The notes under the pieces: generated by a model
The model's input: only the letters and a program-made list of their open reading frames with translations
Database searches by the model: none
What the model was told of the DNA's origin: nothing
Shown here: in pieces, positions 49,439-58,357 of the stretch
Layout of the letters: each line of letters starts with the position of its first letter
Position numbering within the stretch: the stretch's first letter is position 1
Assembly (NCBI RefSeq): GCF_026626705.1
Contig: NZ_JAPNKC010000001.1
Span: 7,892,001-7,956,000 of the forward strand
DNA from: Pyxidicoccus sp. MSG2
GTDB taxonomy: Bacteria; Myxococcota; Myxococcia; Myxococcales; Myxococcaceae
Length of the DNA stretch: 64,000 nt
Direction: 5' to 3'
Position numbers and translations under genes: made by a program

Positions 49439-52400
49439 TCAGATGACGGTGCCGGTGGCCATGAAGACCACCTCCACCGCTTGCACCACACCCAGCGAGG
49501 TGTAGCTGGCCGAGTCCACCAGCAGCGTCCACTCGCCCAGCAGGCTCCGGTCATAGAAGGCATTGTTGGCGGGGGTGGAGCCGTCCGGTGCCACGCTGCA
49601 CTCGTCCGAGAAGGTCGCTGTCTGGAAGGCGGTGGAGCACGACGCGTCGTTCAGGTTGCACACGGGCGGGCGGGACACGCAGGCGGTGAAGGGGATGTAG
49701 TGCAGCACCTGCCGCGTGGCGCCGGAGGGGTACCGGTCCTGCTCCACCAGCTCGAACTCCGCGCGGTAGTTGCCGAGCTTGAACGCATCCAGCGTGTCGC
49801 GCACCAGTACGGCCGGCACGGACTCCTTCGTGCCGCTGGCGTTGACCACGTTGATGCGCACGTTGCGCACGCGGTGGCCGTTGCGCAGCGACAGCTCCGG
49901 AGAGGCGGCCAGCTCGGCCGCCGTAATCTGGAAGCGCGCCCCCACGTACGTCTTCGTGCCGGAGACGAGCTCTCCCAGCGACTTCATCCGGCTGAGCTCG
50001 TCCGCCGTCAGCGGGTGGAAGCTGCTGCCCGGCAGGCGCTGGTAGTACTTCGTGCTGCTCAGCACGTAGTGCGTCTTGAGTCCGTCCAGGTCCACCAGCC
50101 GCGTCATCATGTCCGGGTAGGTGAGCAGGTTGAAGTCGTACTGCGACCGGAAGGACGCCGGAATCGCGCTGTCCCCGTTGGACGGGTCGAAGGGCAGGTA
50201 CTGGTACTCCGCCACGCGGATGAGCTCCCAGTAGCGCGAGGTGAGCTGGTCCAGGGTGCGCACCGCCGTGCTGTAGACCTGCTGCCCGATGAGGAGCTGG
50301 TCGAACTGGCGCAGCTCCGTGCCCGTGCCGAAGGCGAGGATGGAGTTGAGCGCGTCGCGCGCCGCCACCGCGTTGCGCTGGCGCAGGAGCACCGTGTCCC
50401 GCTCCATCTGCGCCAGCTCGTACTCCGCCTGGGCCTTGCTGAGCTGGGCCTGCAAATCCAACAGGTCCAGGGTGATTTCCACCTGCGACTGGCTGAGGAT
50501 TTCCTTCTTCACTTCGTCCGCCAGCACGCTGCGCGCCGGCTTCTTCTGGTTGCCGTTGACGATGTCCCACAGCTCCGTGCCGCCGCTCTTGAGCTTGTCC
50601 TTGAAGGGCTTGCTCTTGGCCGCGTCGGTGGCGGCCGTCTTCAGGGCCTCCCACGCCGCGGCCTGGAACGAGTTGCTCTCATTGCTGGGCGGGCCCGAGC
50701 CCGACACCGGCGAGGCGCTCGTCTCCGACTGGAAGCTCTTCTTCACCTCGCCCCACAGCGCCTCTCCCGCCTTGCCGCCGATGGCGCTGGCGAACTCGCC
50801 GCCGTAGGCCTTGGCCACGGTGCCCAGCAGGTCCAGGACGAAGTCCCCGAAGTCCTTGCCCGCGGCGTTGTAGTGCTCCTGGATGCGGGTGTCCGTCGTC
50901 TGGATGGCCTCCGTCAGCGAGGCGATGGCGGCCTTGCGGTTGTTCATGGACTGCGTCAGCGCGTTGAGCTGTGCGGTGGCCACGGCGATGCGCTGGTCCG
51001 CCACGTCGCGCTCCTGGCCCAGCGCCGTCACCTCGTTGTTCAGCTCCGTCTGGTGCGCGGCCATCCACGCGGAGAGCTGCACGGTGGTGGAGAGCGTCAG
51101 CCAGTGGCCCACCGAGCTGTCCAGCACGCCGTAGAGATAGTCGAACTGCGAGCGGAGCGCCTCGTAGCGCACGTGCGGGTTGAGCAGGGAGTCCTTCGTC
51201 AGGCCGTGGAAGTTGCGCTGGCCCTGGATGAAGCTGAGCTTCGTCACGTCGTGCGCCATCAGCGGGCAGAGCGCGCCGTACAGGTACACGTCCGCGAAGG
51301 GCCGGCCGGTGGGCGCCACGTCGCAGACCAGCCCCGCCTGCGCGAGGATGCCGCCCATCTCCGCGATGTTCTGCGTGTACGCGAAGGCGGCCTGTTGCAG
51401 CTCCCCGCGCTTGAAGTGGGCGTTGCCCTGCGCCTGGGCCACGCGCCAGGTCTGGGGCGCCAGCAGCGCGCGCAGCATGTCCACGTCGCGCCGCATCGCC
51501 CGCAGGGTGCGCACCGTGCCGACGGTGCCCGCGGCCCCGGCGGTGCCCGCGGTGGCCTTGGTGCCCACGAAGCACGTGCGCGTCTCCTCGCGAGGCACGC
51601 AGAGGTAGTCGTCGTAGAACTCGCACGAGCCGGGAGGCGCTTCCCGCACCACCACCGTCACCGGCTTGGAGGCGCGGTTGCCGGCGAGGCCCTTCTTGCC
51701 GCCAATCGGCGCCGCGTTCAGGAACTCGGCGCGCGTGTCCGTGTAGCGCCCGTTGTAGGGCTCGGACATGGAGATGTCGTGCCACGTCGCCAGCTTCTGC
51801 CGGCACAGCAGGTCGCCGTAGAACGGATTGGCGGAGCAGTTGGGGTCACTGCAGTCGATGACGAAGTCCCCGTCGTTGTCCACGCCGTCCGTGCACTGCG
51901 CGACGGTGTTCTCGGTGCTGCCGCAGACGGTGCCGGCGAGCGGGCTGTTGCTGCACTGGTAGTCGTAGCAGTCCTTGTAGCCGTCCGCGTCGTTGTCCAG
52001 GCCGTCGCTGCACGTGGCCGCGGTGGCCTCCTGGAGGAAGGGATAGGTCTCCGGCTCGCACACCTTCGCGTAGGGGTTGCCCGAGCACCCGGAGTCGTTG
52101 CAGTCCACGTTGCCGTCCCCGTCGTTGTCGATGCCGTCCGAGCAGTTCACCGGCGTGCGCTCGCTGCCACAGGCGCTGGTGACCTTGGGGTTGATGCGGC
52201 ACTCGCGGTCCGCGCAGTCCACATCGCCGTCCAGGTCGTTGTCGACGCCGTCGGAGCACGCCGCGTCGCTGAGCTCCTCGAAGCCGCTGGTGAGCGCCAG
52301 CACGGGGCCCCGCGCGCAGGCGGCCAGGGGCATGCAGCCCGGGTCCGCGCAGTCGCCCAGCCCGTCCCCGTCGTTGTCGAGCAGGTCCGAGCACTCCTCG

Positions 52401-53860
52401 TCGCCTGCCTCTCCGGAGTAGTTCACACAGCTGTAGTCCTGGCTGTCCTTGTAGCCGTCGCCGTCGTTGTCCTTGCCGTCCGCGCAGAGGTCCTCGGCGA
52501 ACTCGCTGTTGGAGGGGCGGCTCTGCTGGCAGAAGCCGCGCATGCCGCACTGCGGGTCGGCGCAGTCCGTCTTCCCGTCGCCGTCGTTGTCCTTGCCGTC
52601 GCTGCACGCCTCGGCGGAGGACTCCTTCGCCAGGGGGGACCAGGTGGCCTCCGGGCACACCGTCACATGGGGGTTCTTGGAGCAGGCGTAGTCCTGGCAG
52701 TCCTTGTAGCCGTTGTGGTCGTTGTCGATGCCGTCGGAGCACTGGGCGTTGTCGGCCTCGGTGAGCACGTCGCACAGGGCGATGGCCGGGTTCCACCGGC
52801 AGCGCAGGCTCTGGCAGTGCAGGTCGTCGTCCATGAAGCACTGCTCCGCCGTCACCGGCGCGGACTTGTAGGGCTCGTTGATGAGGCCGGGCCCGGTGAG
52901 CGAGGTGTAGCGGATGAGGACCTCTCCGCCCTTGCCGCCCTTGCCGCCGTTGCTCCCGTTCTGCGCCTGGCGGGTGATGGTGGGCACCGTGCAGCTCACG
53001 GTGGGGTTGGGGCCGTTGTTGCCGGAGATGGTGGTGGTGATGCCCTCGGCCTGGGCGTCCAGGCCATTCCAGCCGTCATCGCCCTTCTCGCCGGTGACGT
53101 TGACGCGCGCGCCGTTGAGGACGTTGGTGTAGAGGACGAAGCTGCCCGCGTTGCGCCCGTCGCGCCCGGCAGGAGGGGCCGGCGGGGTGGACCCGGTCGG
53201 GTCCGGCGGCCGTACCGCGGGGTTGCGGAAGCCCGGGGTGGTGCTCAGCGGGAAGCCGTTGGCGACGTAGTCACCGGCGGCGATGACGAGCGTCGTGCCA
53301 CCGGTGTCCACCGGGCCCGCCAGCTCCACGCGGGGGGCCACGATGACGATGGCCGCATAGGGCTGGAGGGCGAGGTCCTCCGTCGAGGGCACGTAGAGCT
53401 CGGCGCACGCGTGGGTGGTGCTGCACGCGTTGCCGGCCAGCGTCTGCGCGGTGACGACGGGGGACTGCGTGGCGAAGACGCCGTCCGCCTGGGGCAGCAG
53501 GGCCTGGTTGCCACGGAGGAAGACGGGGTAGTTGCGCGCGTACGACGTCAGCAGCCGCACCTTGTCGGTGGTCTTGTGCCGGGTGGAGAGCACCCCGCGC
53601 AGGTCGTCGAAGCGCGGGGAGGGGAGCACCCGCAGCAGCTCGGCCACCGTGGTGTCCATGGTCGCGGGCGGCGGGGGCAGGCCCCGCAGCTCGCTGAAGT
53701 CCATGGGGGAGGAGAAGGCCAGCGGCTGGGCCGAGGTGGCCGTCTCCAGCCCGGAGGGGGGCTGCTCGTCGGGGAGGCCGGATTCACCACAGGCGCTCAG
53801 CGCCAGCGCGCACACCAGGGCCCAGGCCCCACGCGGGCGGAGGCTTCGGAAGGACTTCAT
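49439..53860 (-). CDS. 1473-residue lipoprotein with eight D-N-D-x-D-G repeats and helical C-terminal half
   Basis: Lipobox A-L-S-A-C (Cys24). Residues 30-360: beta-rich N-terminal region with Gly-rich, collagen-like stretches (G-E-K-G-D-D-G, G-G-K-G-G-K-G-G). Residues 374-675: eight C-[ST]-D-G-x-D-N-D-x-D-G repeats, each with a cysteine pair, the MopE/calcium-binding type; Asp spacing suggests a Ca2+ site per repeat. Residues 770-1180: long helices with two coiled coils (about 930-995, 1120-1180) around a hydrophobic Gly/Ala hairpin (about 1000-1035). The last 290 residues are beta-rich with a proprotein-P-like end (L-L-G-E-W-T-L-L-V-D). AAAGGAG lies 10 bases from ATG 53860. Third gene after AraC and a smaller lipoprotein. 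Confidence 0.9.
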   Translation of the reverse strand: MKSFRSLRPRGAWALVCALALSACGESGLPDEQPPSGLETATSAQPLAFSSPMDFSELRGLPPPPATMDTTVAELLRVLPSPRFDDLRGVLSTRHKTTDKVRLLTSYARNYPVFLRGNQALLPQADGVFATQSPVVTAQTLAGNACSTTHACAELYVPSTEDLALQPYAAIVIVAPRVELAGPVDTGGTTLVIAAGDYVANGFPLSTTPGFRNPAVRPPDPTGSTPPAPPAGRDGRNAGSFVLYTNVLNGARVNVTGEKGDDGWNGLDAQAEGITTTISGNNGPNPTVSCTVPTITRQAQNGSNGGKGGKGGEVLIRYTSLTGPGLINEPYKSAPVTAEQCFMDDDLHCQSLRCRWNPAIALCDVLTEADNAQCSDGIDNDHNGYKDCQDYACSKNPHVTVCPEATWSPLAKESSAEACSDGKDNDGDGKTDCADPQCGMRGFCQQSRPSNSEFAEDLCADGKDNDGDGYKDSQDYSCVNYSGEAGDEECSDLLDNDGDGLGDCADPGCMPLAACARGPVLALTSGFEELSDAACSDGVDNDLDGDVDCADRECRINPKVTSACGSERTPVNCSDGIDNDGDGNVDCNDSGCSGNPYAKVCEPETYPFLQEATAATCSDGLDNDADGYKDCYDYQCSNSPLAGTVCGSTENTVAQCTDGVDNDGDFVIDCSDPNCSANPFYGDLLCRQKLATWHDISMSEPYNGRYTDTRAEFLNAAPIGGKKGLAGNRASKPVTVVVREAPPGSCEFYDDYLCVPREETRTCFVGTKATAGTAGAAGTVGTVRTLRAMRRDVDMLRALLAPQTWRVAQAQGNAHFKRGELQQAAFAYTQNIAEMGGILAQAGLVCDVAPTGRPFADVYLYGALCPLMAHDVTKLSFIQGQRNFHGLTKDSLLNPHVRYEALRSQFDYLYGVLDSSVGHWLTLSTTVQLSAWMAAHQTELNNEVTALGQERDVADQRIAVATAQLNALTQSMNNRKAAIASLTEAIQTTDTRIQEHYNAAGKDFGDFVLDLLGTVAKAYGGEFASAIGGKAGEALWGEVKKSFQSETSASPVSGSGPPSNESNSFQAAAWEALKTAATDAAKSKPFKDKLKSGGTELWDIVNGNQKKPARSVLADEVKKEILSQSQVEITLDLLDLQAQLSKAQAEYELAQMERDTVLLRQRNAVAARDALNSILAFGTGTELRQFDQLLIGQQVYSTAVRTLDQLTSRYWELIRVAEYQYLPFDPSNGDSAIPASFRSQYDFNLLTYPDMMTRLVDLDGLKTHYVLSSTKYYQRLPGSSFHPLTADELSRMKSLGELVSGTKTYVGARFQITAAELAASPELSLRNGHRVRNVRINVVNASGTKESVPAVLVRDTLDAFKLGNYRAEFELVEQDRYPSGATRQVLHYIPFTACVSRPPVCNLNDASCSTAFQTATFSDECSVAPDGSTPANNAFYDRSLLGEWTLLVDSASYTSLGVVQAVEVVFMATGTVI
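51836..52741 (-). repeat. Eight-unit metal-binding repeat region in the large lipoprotein
   Basis: Each unit has the form C-x-D-x-x-D-N-D-x-D-G-x-x-D-C-x-D-x-x-C. The fourth position of the D-x-D-x-D/N-G core is kept in all eight; unit 3 has Ser instead of the middle Cys, unit 8 has D-F after G-D. Units are 30-45 residues apart, so each is an independent site rather than a strict tandem array. Confidence 0.85.
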
Positions 53861-53950
53861 GTTCGTCTGCTCCTTTGTTGGCGAGCAGAACGGGGAAGCC
53901 CGGTTTCCTTCGCCCCATGGCTCCGGAATGACTCCGGCCCGGGTGGGCGG

Positions 53951-54715
53951 CTACCGCCCGACGCGCAGCGTGTACGTGTAGTCGATGGGTGCGCCGAAGG
54001 GGGCGAGGGCGCGGACCTTCACCACGTGCTCGCCCGGCGCGAGCTGGAGCATCAGCCACCAGCCATCCGTCACGCCGCGCTGCTCGCCGCCGGTGAGGCA
54101 CGGGTCGGGAATCTTCCCGACGAGGCTCGGGTCGCCGTCGAAGGTGAAGAGGCCGCTGGTGTGACGGTGGCGGCGGACGTCGATGCGCCGCCCGTCGAGG
54201 GTGACGACGAGGTCCTGCGTGCCGTTGTTGAAGTCGATGGCGCCCTGGCGGAGGAAGTCCTCCAGCGTCTGGCCCGGCGCGGGCTCGAAGGACGGGTCGG
54301 GGCAGGGGTAGTCGTTGATGATGACCCACAGCGGCACGAGCACGGGCCGGTTCTTCGGGACGCGGCAGGTGCGCTGGAACGTGGTGTCCAAATCGTAGAC
54401 GGGCACGAAGAAGACCGGAGCGTCCTGGTCCACGTCGCAGTCCTGCTCCAGCAGCAGCATGGGGCTGCGGTCCGCGGGGACGCGGAAGTGCCAGCGGTAC
54501 CACTCCTTCGCCCACTCCGTCACCGTGCGGCCCCGCACGCGCGCGTGGGGAGGGAGGACGACGGCGCCCCGTGCGCCCAGTTCGTCGTCCACCTGTGCCG
54601 TGTTCAGCTCCGTCGCGGTGGCGGTGGGCTCCGCCTTCTCCTGGGGAGGTTCCTCCCCCGCGCAGCCCGCGAGCCAGCCGGTGAGCATTGCCACTGCGAT
54701 GATGTCGCCCCTCAT
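53951..54715 (-). CDS. Lipoprotein of unknown function
   Basis: 254 residues. Lipobox W-L-A-G-C (Cys about 18), then a Glu/Pro/Thr-rich linker. The main domain has five cysteines, including a C-D-V-D pair region and I-N-D-Y-P-C-P-D-P, and a C-terminal beta domain ending Y-T-Y-T-L-R-V. The W-A-K-E-W-Y-R-W-H-F motif at about 78-87 is distinctive. No family recognised. AGGAGGG lies 7 bases from ATG 54715. It begins 31 bp after AraC and ends 90 bp before the large lipoprotein, on the same strand; the three may form one unit. Confidence 0.8.
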   Translation of the reverse strand: MRGDIIAVAMLTGWLAGCAGEEPPQEKAEPTATATELNTAQVDDELGARGAVVLPPHARVRGRTVTEWAKEWYRWHFRVPADRSPMLLLEQDCDVDQDAPVFFVPVYDLDTTFQRTCRVPKNRPVLVPLWVIINDYPCPDPSFEPAPGQTLEDFLRQGAIDFNNGTQDLVVTLDGRRIDVRRHRHTSGLFTFDGDPSLVGKIPDPCLTGGEQRGVTDGWWLMLQLAPGEHVVKVRALAPFGAPIDYTYTLRVGR

Positions 54716-54746
54716 GTGTGGACCCTCCTGAAGTGAGGGTTCCAAA

Positions 54747-55649
54747 TTAGAGAGGCGAGGCGACCCCGTATTGTACGGGCTTGCGCTGTCCGCGCCCCGC
54801 GAGCGCCGCGGCCCGGTAGGCCCCCGGTGTCACGCCCAGCGTGCGGCCGAAGTGTTTGATGAGGTGGCTCTGGTCCGTGAAGCCGCACGCGAGCGCCACC
54901 TCGGCCATGGGCAGCGGCCCGGCCAGCAGCTCCTGCGCGCGACGCAGACGCAAGGCGCGCTGGTACACCTGCGGCGTCTGCCCGAGCTGGCGGTGGAAGG
55001 CGCGCACCAGGTGCCAGGGGCTGAGCCCGGCGACGCGCGCCAATTCCTCGAGGGTGACGTTGCGGGTGGGGTCCGCCTCCAGCAACTCACGCGCCCGCCG
55101 CACGCCCGGGGGACACGCCGGAGCGCGCCGGCTCATCCGCGTCAGCCCCGCGTGGCGCCGCAGCAGCACCACCAGCAGCGCGAGCAGGTGCTCCTCGCGC
55201 TCCAGCGCCGCCGCCGCGCCGTCTTTCAGGGCGTCGAAGGTGCGGGTGAAGGACTCCAGCAGCTCCGGGTCCTCGAACACGGGGGAGGCGAAGCCGGGCA
55301 GGCTCCCCGCCGGTGCTCCGGCCTCCTCGGCCGCGCGGGTGAGCAGCGCGGCGGGGACGTAGAGGATGCGGTACGCCCAGCCGACGCTCGAGTCCGCGGC
55401 CCGGCCCTCGTGCATCTCCCCGGGGGCGATGGCCAGCAGGCTGCCCGTCGAGGCCACGACATGCTGCCCTTGCAGGTGCAGCGCATGGGCGCCCGCGTCA
55501 TAGGCGACGAGGGAGAAGACGTCGTGGGAGTGCTTCGGGAAGGTCCACCGGGTGTACGCCGCCTGATGCAGCTCCAGTCCGGGCATCTCCGGAGCCACCC
55601 AGTAGCCGTCGCCTGTCTCCCGAGCCGTCCGCCGCGTGTCTCGCCGCAT
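54747..55649 (-). CDS. AraC-family transcriptional regulator
   Basis: 300 residues. N-terminal AraC-binding (cupin-like) domain (about 20-150) with H-S-H-D near 40 and A-P-G-E-M-H-E near 77; C-terminal double HTH (about 188-290): V-T-L-E-E-L-A-R-V-A-G-L-S-P-W-H-L-V-R-A-F and M-A-E-V-A-L-A-C-G-F-T-D-Q-S-H-L-I-K-H-F, ending P-G-A-Y-R. It binds a small effector, probably controls the downstream lipoproteins, and may regulate the divergent HAD gene (inference). GGAGCAG lies 5 bases from ATG 55649. 127-bp shared promoter region with the HAD gene. Confidence 0.94.
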   Translation of the reverse strand: MRRDTRRTARETGDGYWVAPEMPGLELHQAAYTRWTFPKHSHDVFSLVAYDAGAHALHLQGQHVVASTGSLLAIAPGEMHEGRAADSSVGWAYRILYVPAALLTRAAEEAGAPAGSLPGFASPVFEDPELLESFTRTFDALKDGAAAALEREEHLLALLVVLLRRHAGLTRMSRRAPACPPGVRRARELLEADPTRNVTLEELARVAGLSPWHLVRAFHRQLGQTPQVYQRALRLRRAQELLAGPLPMAEVALACGFTDQSHLIKHFGRTLGVTPGAYRAAALAGRGQRKPVQYGVASPL

Positions 55650-55776
55650 CGCTGCTCCTGTCGTTCGGGGACGGGCGCACGGGGCGCGCGTCCCTGCCAG
55701 GCAAGAGAACGCTCGGCGTGGGGGAACGTACCGGCGGAAGGCCTACAACCCCGTGCATGGGAGGCGCGGACGGCGT

Positions 55777-56433
55777 ATGGAACGGCACGTGAGCCCTGCT
55801 GACTCCCGCGGAATCCTCTTCGACCTCGACGGCACGCTGGTGGACTCGCTGCCGGACATCATCGACAGCTTCCTCCACGGCTTCGCGCACCTGGGGCTGC
55901 CGGCGCCCGCGTACGCGGAGGTGCGTGCCCTCATCGGCCAGCCGCTGGACATGATGTACACGCAGTTCGCGCCCGAGCACGTGCCCGCGCTGTGCGCCGC
56001 CTACCGCGAGCACTACCCGCGCAACTTCCTCAACCGCTCCCGCACCTTCCCCGGCGTGGAGCAGGTGCTGCGCACCCTGCGCGAGCGGGGCTACCTGCTG
56101 GCCGTGGCCACCACCAAGCGCAGCGACATGGCGCGGCGCTTCGTGGACGCGCTGGGGCTGGGCGGGCTGCTGCACCACGTGCAGGGCACGGACGGCTTCC
56201 CGCACAAGCCGGCGCCGGACGTGCTCCACCGGGCCCTCGCGGCGCTGGGCACCGGCGGGCTGTGGATGGTGGGTGACACCACGTTGGATTTGCACGCGGG
56301 GCAGGCCGCGGGTCTGCGCACCTACGGCGTCACGTGGGGCACCCACTCGCTGGACGAGCTGGCCAGCGCCACCCCCGACGAGCTGCAGCCCGACCTGGAG
56401 CGACTGCTGGCGCACCTGCCGCCACTCCGTTGA
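55777..56433 (+). CDS. HAD-superfamily phosphatase, phosphoglycolate phosphatase-like
   Basis: 218 residues. HAD motif I F-D-L-D-G-T-L-V-D-S (nucleophile Asp16, acid/base Asp18), motif II A-T-T-K, motif III Lys in H-K-P-A-P-D and motif IV G-D-T-T-L-D. A helical cap after motif I makes it subclass IA, the phosphoglycolate phosphatase/beta-phosphoglucomutase group; G-D-T-x-D-L rather than a second strict Asp pattern is normal. It dephosphorylates small metabolites in the cytoplasm. GGAGG lies 12 bases before ATG 55777; a GTG four codons later is an alternative. It is divergent from AraC. Confidence 0.92.
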   Translation: MERHVSPADSRGILFDLDGTLVDSLPDIIDSFLHGFAHLGLPAPAYAEVRALIGQPLDMMYTQFAPEHVPALCAAYREHYPRNFLNRSRTFPGVEQVLRTLRERGYLLAVATTKRSDMARRFVDALGLGGLLHHVQGTDGFPHKPAPDVLHRALAALGTGGLWMVGDTTLDLHAGQAAGLRTYGVTWGTHSLDELASATPDELQPDLERLLAHLPPLR

Positions 56434-56569
56434 CGGAGTCATGGACAGAACGGAAGCTGGCTCCCGCCGCTCGGAGGCAGTCCCGTCTCGACGGGGGCGT
56501 GGGAATGTCGGCGGCCTGGCCGACGTGCTCGCGCACCTGACCTCTTCCCTCGCTGCTCCCGGAGTCTCC

Positions 56570-57457
56570 ATGAAGAACACCTGCGCATCCCTGCTCGCCC
56601 TCGTGTTGTTCGCGCTCGTCACGGGTTGCAAGAGCGGCGACAAGGAACCCGCGGAGGGCGCGGCGAAGTCCGAGGCGAGCGCGCCGCAAGCAGGGGGCAC
56701 TTCACTCACCATCAAGGGGAGTGACACCATGGTCATCCTCGGCCAGCAGTGGGCCGAGGCCTTCATGAAGGCGCACCCGGACCAGCGCATCCAGGTGACG
56801 GGCGGCGGCTCTGGCACGGGCATCGCGGCGCTGCTCAACGGCACCACCGAGATTGCGATGTCCAGCCGCCTCATCAAGCCGGCCGAGGCGCAGCAGGTGC
56901 AGGCGCGCCACAAGGTGGAGGCGAAGCAGACGGCGGTGGCGAGGGACGGCGTCACCTTCTACGTGAACGAGGTCAACCCGCTGCGCGCCCTCAGCCTGGA
57001 GCAGCTCCAGGCCATCTACCTGGGCGACGTGAAGAACTGGAAGGAGGTGGGCGGCCCGGACGCGCCCATCGTCGTCTACTCGCGTGAGAACTCGTCGGGC
57101 ACCTACGTCTTCGTGAAGGACGAGGTGCTGAAGGGGGAGGACTTCACCTCGGAGGCGCTGACGTTGCCGGGCACGGCCGCCGTGGTGAATGCGGTGTCGA
57201 AGGAGAAGTACGGCATCGGCTTCGGCGGCGCGGCCTACGGCAAGGGCATCCGGGAGCTGGCGGTGAAGGTCGGCAATGACGAGGTGGCGCCGACGGAGGC
57301 GAACATCCAGAGCGGCCGGTACCCGCTCAGCCGCGACCTCTTCTTCTACACGCGCGGCGAGCCCTCGGGCCGGGCGAAGACCTTCATCGACTTCGCGCTC
57401 TCTCCCGAGGGCCAGGCCATCGTCACGAAGGTGGGCTACTTCCCGCTGAAGAAGTAG
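56570..57457 (+). CDS. Phosphate-binding lipoprotein, PstS-like
   Basis: 295 residues. Lipobox L-V-T-G-C (Cys20), short Ala/Glu linker, then a periplasmic binding protein fold. G-S-D-T-M near 50 and G-G-G-S-G-T-G near 84-90 match the phosphate-contacting loops of PstS, as do S-R-E-N-S-S-G-T-Y near 180 and M-S-S-R. It should bind phosphate at the outer face of the inner membrane. The pstC, pstA, pstB and phoU genes are not adjacent, so this is an orphan PstS, which may scavenge or sense phosphate. GGAG lies 5 bases from ATG 56570. Confidence 0.9.
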   Translation: MKNTCASLLALVLFALVTGCKSGDKEPAEGAAKSEASAPQAGGTSLTIKGSDTMVILGQQWAEAFMKAHPDQRIQVTGGGSGTGIAALLNGTTEIAMSSRLIKPAEAQQVQARHKVEAKQTAVARDGVTFYVNEVNPLRALSLEQLQAIYLGDVKNWKEVGGPDAPIVVYSRENSSGTYVFVKDEVLKGEDFTSEALTLPGTAAVVNAVSKEKYGIGFGGAAYGKGIRELAVKVGNDEVAPTEANIQSGRYPLSRDLFFYTRGEPSGRAKTFIDFALSPEGQAIVTKVGYFPLKK

Positions 57458-57468
57458 GGAAGGCCCGC

Positions 57469-58233
57469 TCAGTCCTCCGCCTGGACGTCCTGGGGCTGCA
57501 CGCCCCACTCCTCCAACACCTGCGCCTCGTCCTGCGCGCTGCGCGTCTTCTTGAAGCGGGCGCCCGGCACGCCCTTCACGCGGCGCTCGCACGCGGCCCA
57601 GGTGGCGTGGCGCTTCACGGCGCGGCCCACCTCGCTCAGGTAGGAGTACGCCTTGCTGGAGCCCGAGCGCTCACCGGGCTTCTTCTCCGGGACGGACGTG
57701 TCGTCGGGGATGTCGCTCACCGCGATGCCATACCCCTGCAGCGGGCCCGAGTAGAGCAGGGGGCTCTTGCGCTTGGAGTAGGCGACGGCAATCTCGTCCA
57801 CGCGCTCGTTGCCGGGCACGCCCACGTGGCCGCGGACGTACTTCCACTCCACGGCGGCGTCTTCGCCGGAGAAGGTCTTCTTGCGCTCGGCGAGCAGGGC
57901 CATGAGCCGCTTCCAGTAGGCGGCATTGGCCACGTCACCGCCGTCGGCGGTCTTCCACCCGCGCTTGCTCCAGCCAAAGGCCCACCTGGTGATGCCCTGG
58001 ATGACGTAGGTGGAGTCCGTGAGGATGTGCAGCGGCCCCGGGGTGCGCTCCAGGTGGCGCAGCGCCTTGCCCGCGGCGGTCAGCTCCATCCGGTTGTTGG
58101 TGGTCTCCGCCTCGTGGCCGCCCAGCTCCGTCACCTGGCCGTCGGGCGTGACGATGATGACGCCCCAGCCGCCAGGGCCGGGGTTGCCGGAACATGCACC
58201 GTCGGTGAACACCAGCGTGGCGCGACTCTCCAT
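57469..58233 (-). CDS. rnhA: Ribonuclease HI with C-terminal hybrid-binding domain
   Basis: 254 residues, about 100 longer than E. coli RNase HI. Catalytic domain 1-160 with Asp11 (F-T-D-G-A-C), Glu50 (N-N-R-M-E-L), Asp73 (L-T-D-S), His136 and Asp146 (V-R-G-H...E-R-V-D-E), all the active-site residues. After a linker, residues 196-245 match the viroplasmin/RNase H1 hybrid-binding fold: aromatic start Y-S-Y-L, T-W-A-A-C near 211-215, and G-A-R-F-K-K near 224-229. In eukaryotic RNase H1 this domain is at the N-terminus. It removes RNA from RNA-DNA hybrids. Start has only a weak ribosome site. Convergent with pstS (11-bp gap). Confidence 0.92.
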   Translation of the reverse strand: MESRATLVFTDGACSGNPGPGGWGVIIVTPDGQVTELGGHEAETTNNRMELTAAGKALRHLERTPGPLHILTDSTYVIQGITRWAFGWSKRGWKTADGGDVANAAYWKRLMALLAERKKTFSGEDAAVEWKYVRGHVGVPGNERVDEIAVAYSKRKSPLLYSGPLQGYGIAVSDIPDDTSVPEKKPGERSGSSKAYSYLSEVGRAVKRHATWAACERRVKGVPGARFKKTRSAQDEAQVLEEWGVQPQDVQAED

Positions 58234-58309
58234 GCCGCCACCCTATGCGGCCGTGGCCCGGGGCCGCCAGGGAGACGAGTGCCGGAGGTCGTCTCCGGAG
58301 CATCGGGAA

Positions 58310-58343
58310 GGCGGCTCCCGCGCGCCAGGTGCGGGGAGCCGCC
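58310..58343 (-). terminator. Stem-loop downstream of the BON-domain gene
   Basis: GGCGGCTCCC / GGGAGCCGCC, perfect 10-bp stem, 14-base loop, 15 bp past the BON gene stop on the minus strand. There is no strong U-run. Confidence 0.6.
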
Positions 58344-58357
58344 GTGGGACTCGCGCG

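Noticed and set aside
49298-54736. A plus-strand open frame of about 1800 codons opposite the large lipoprotein
   Set aside because: Shadow frame caused by high GC and strong third-position bias; no ribosome site or domain, and the opposite strand has signal peptide, repeats and a terminator.
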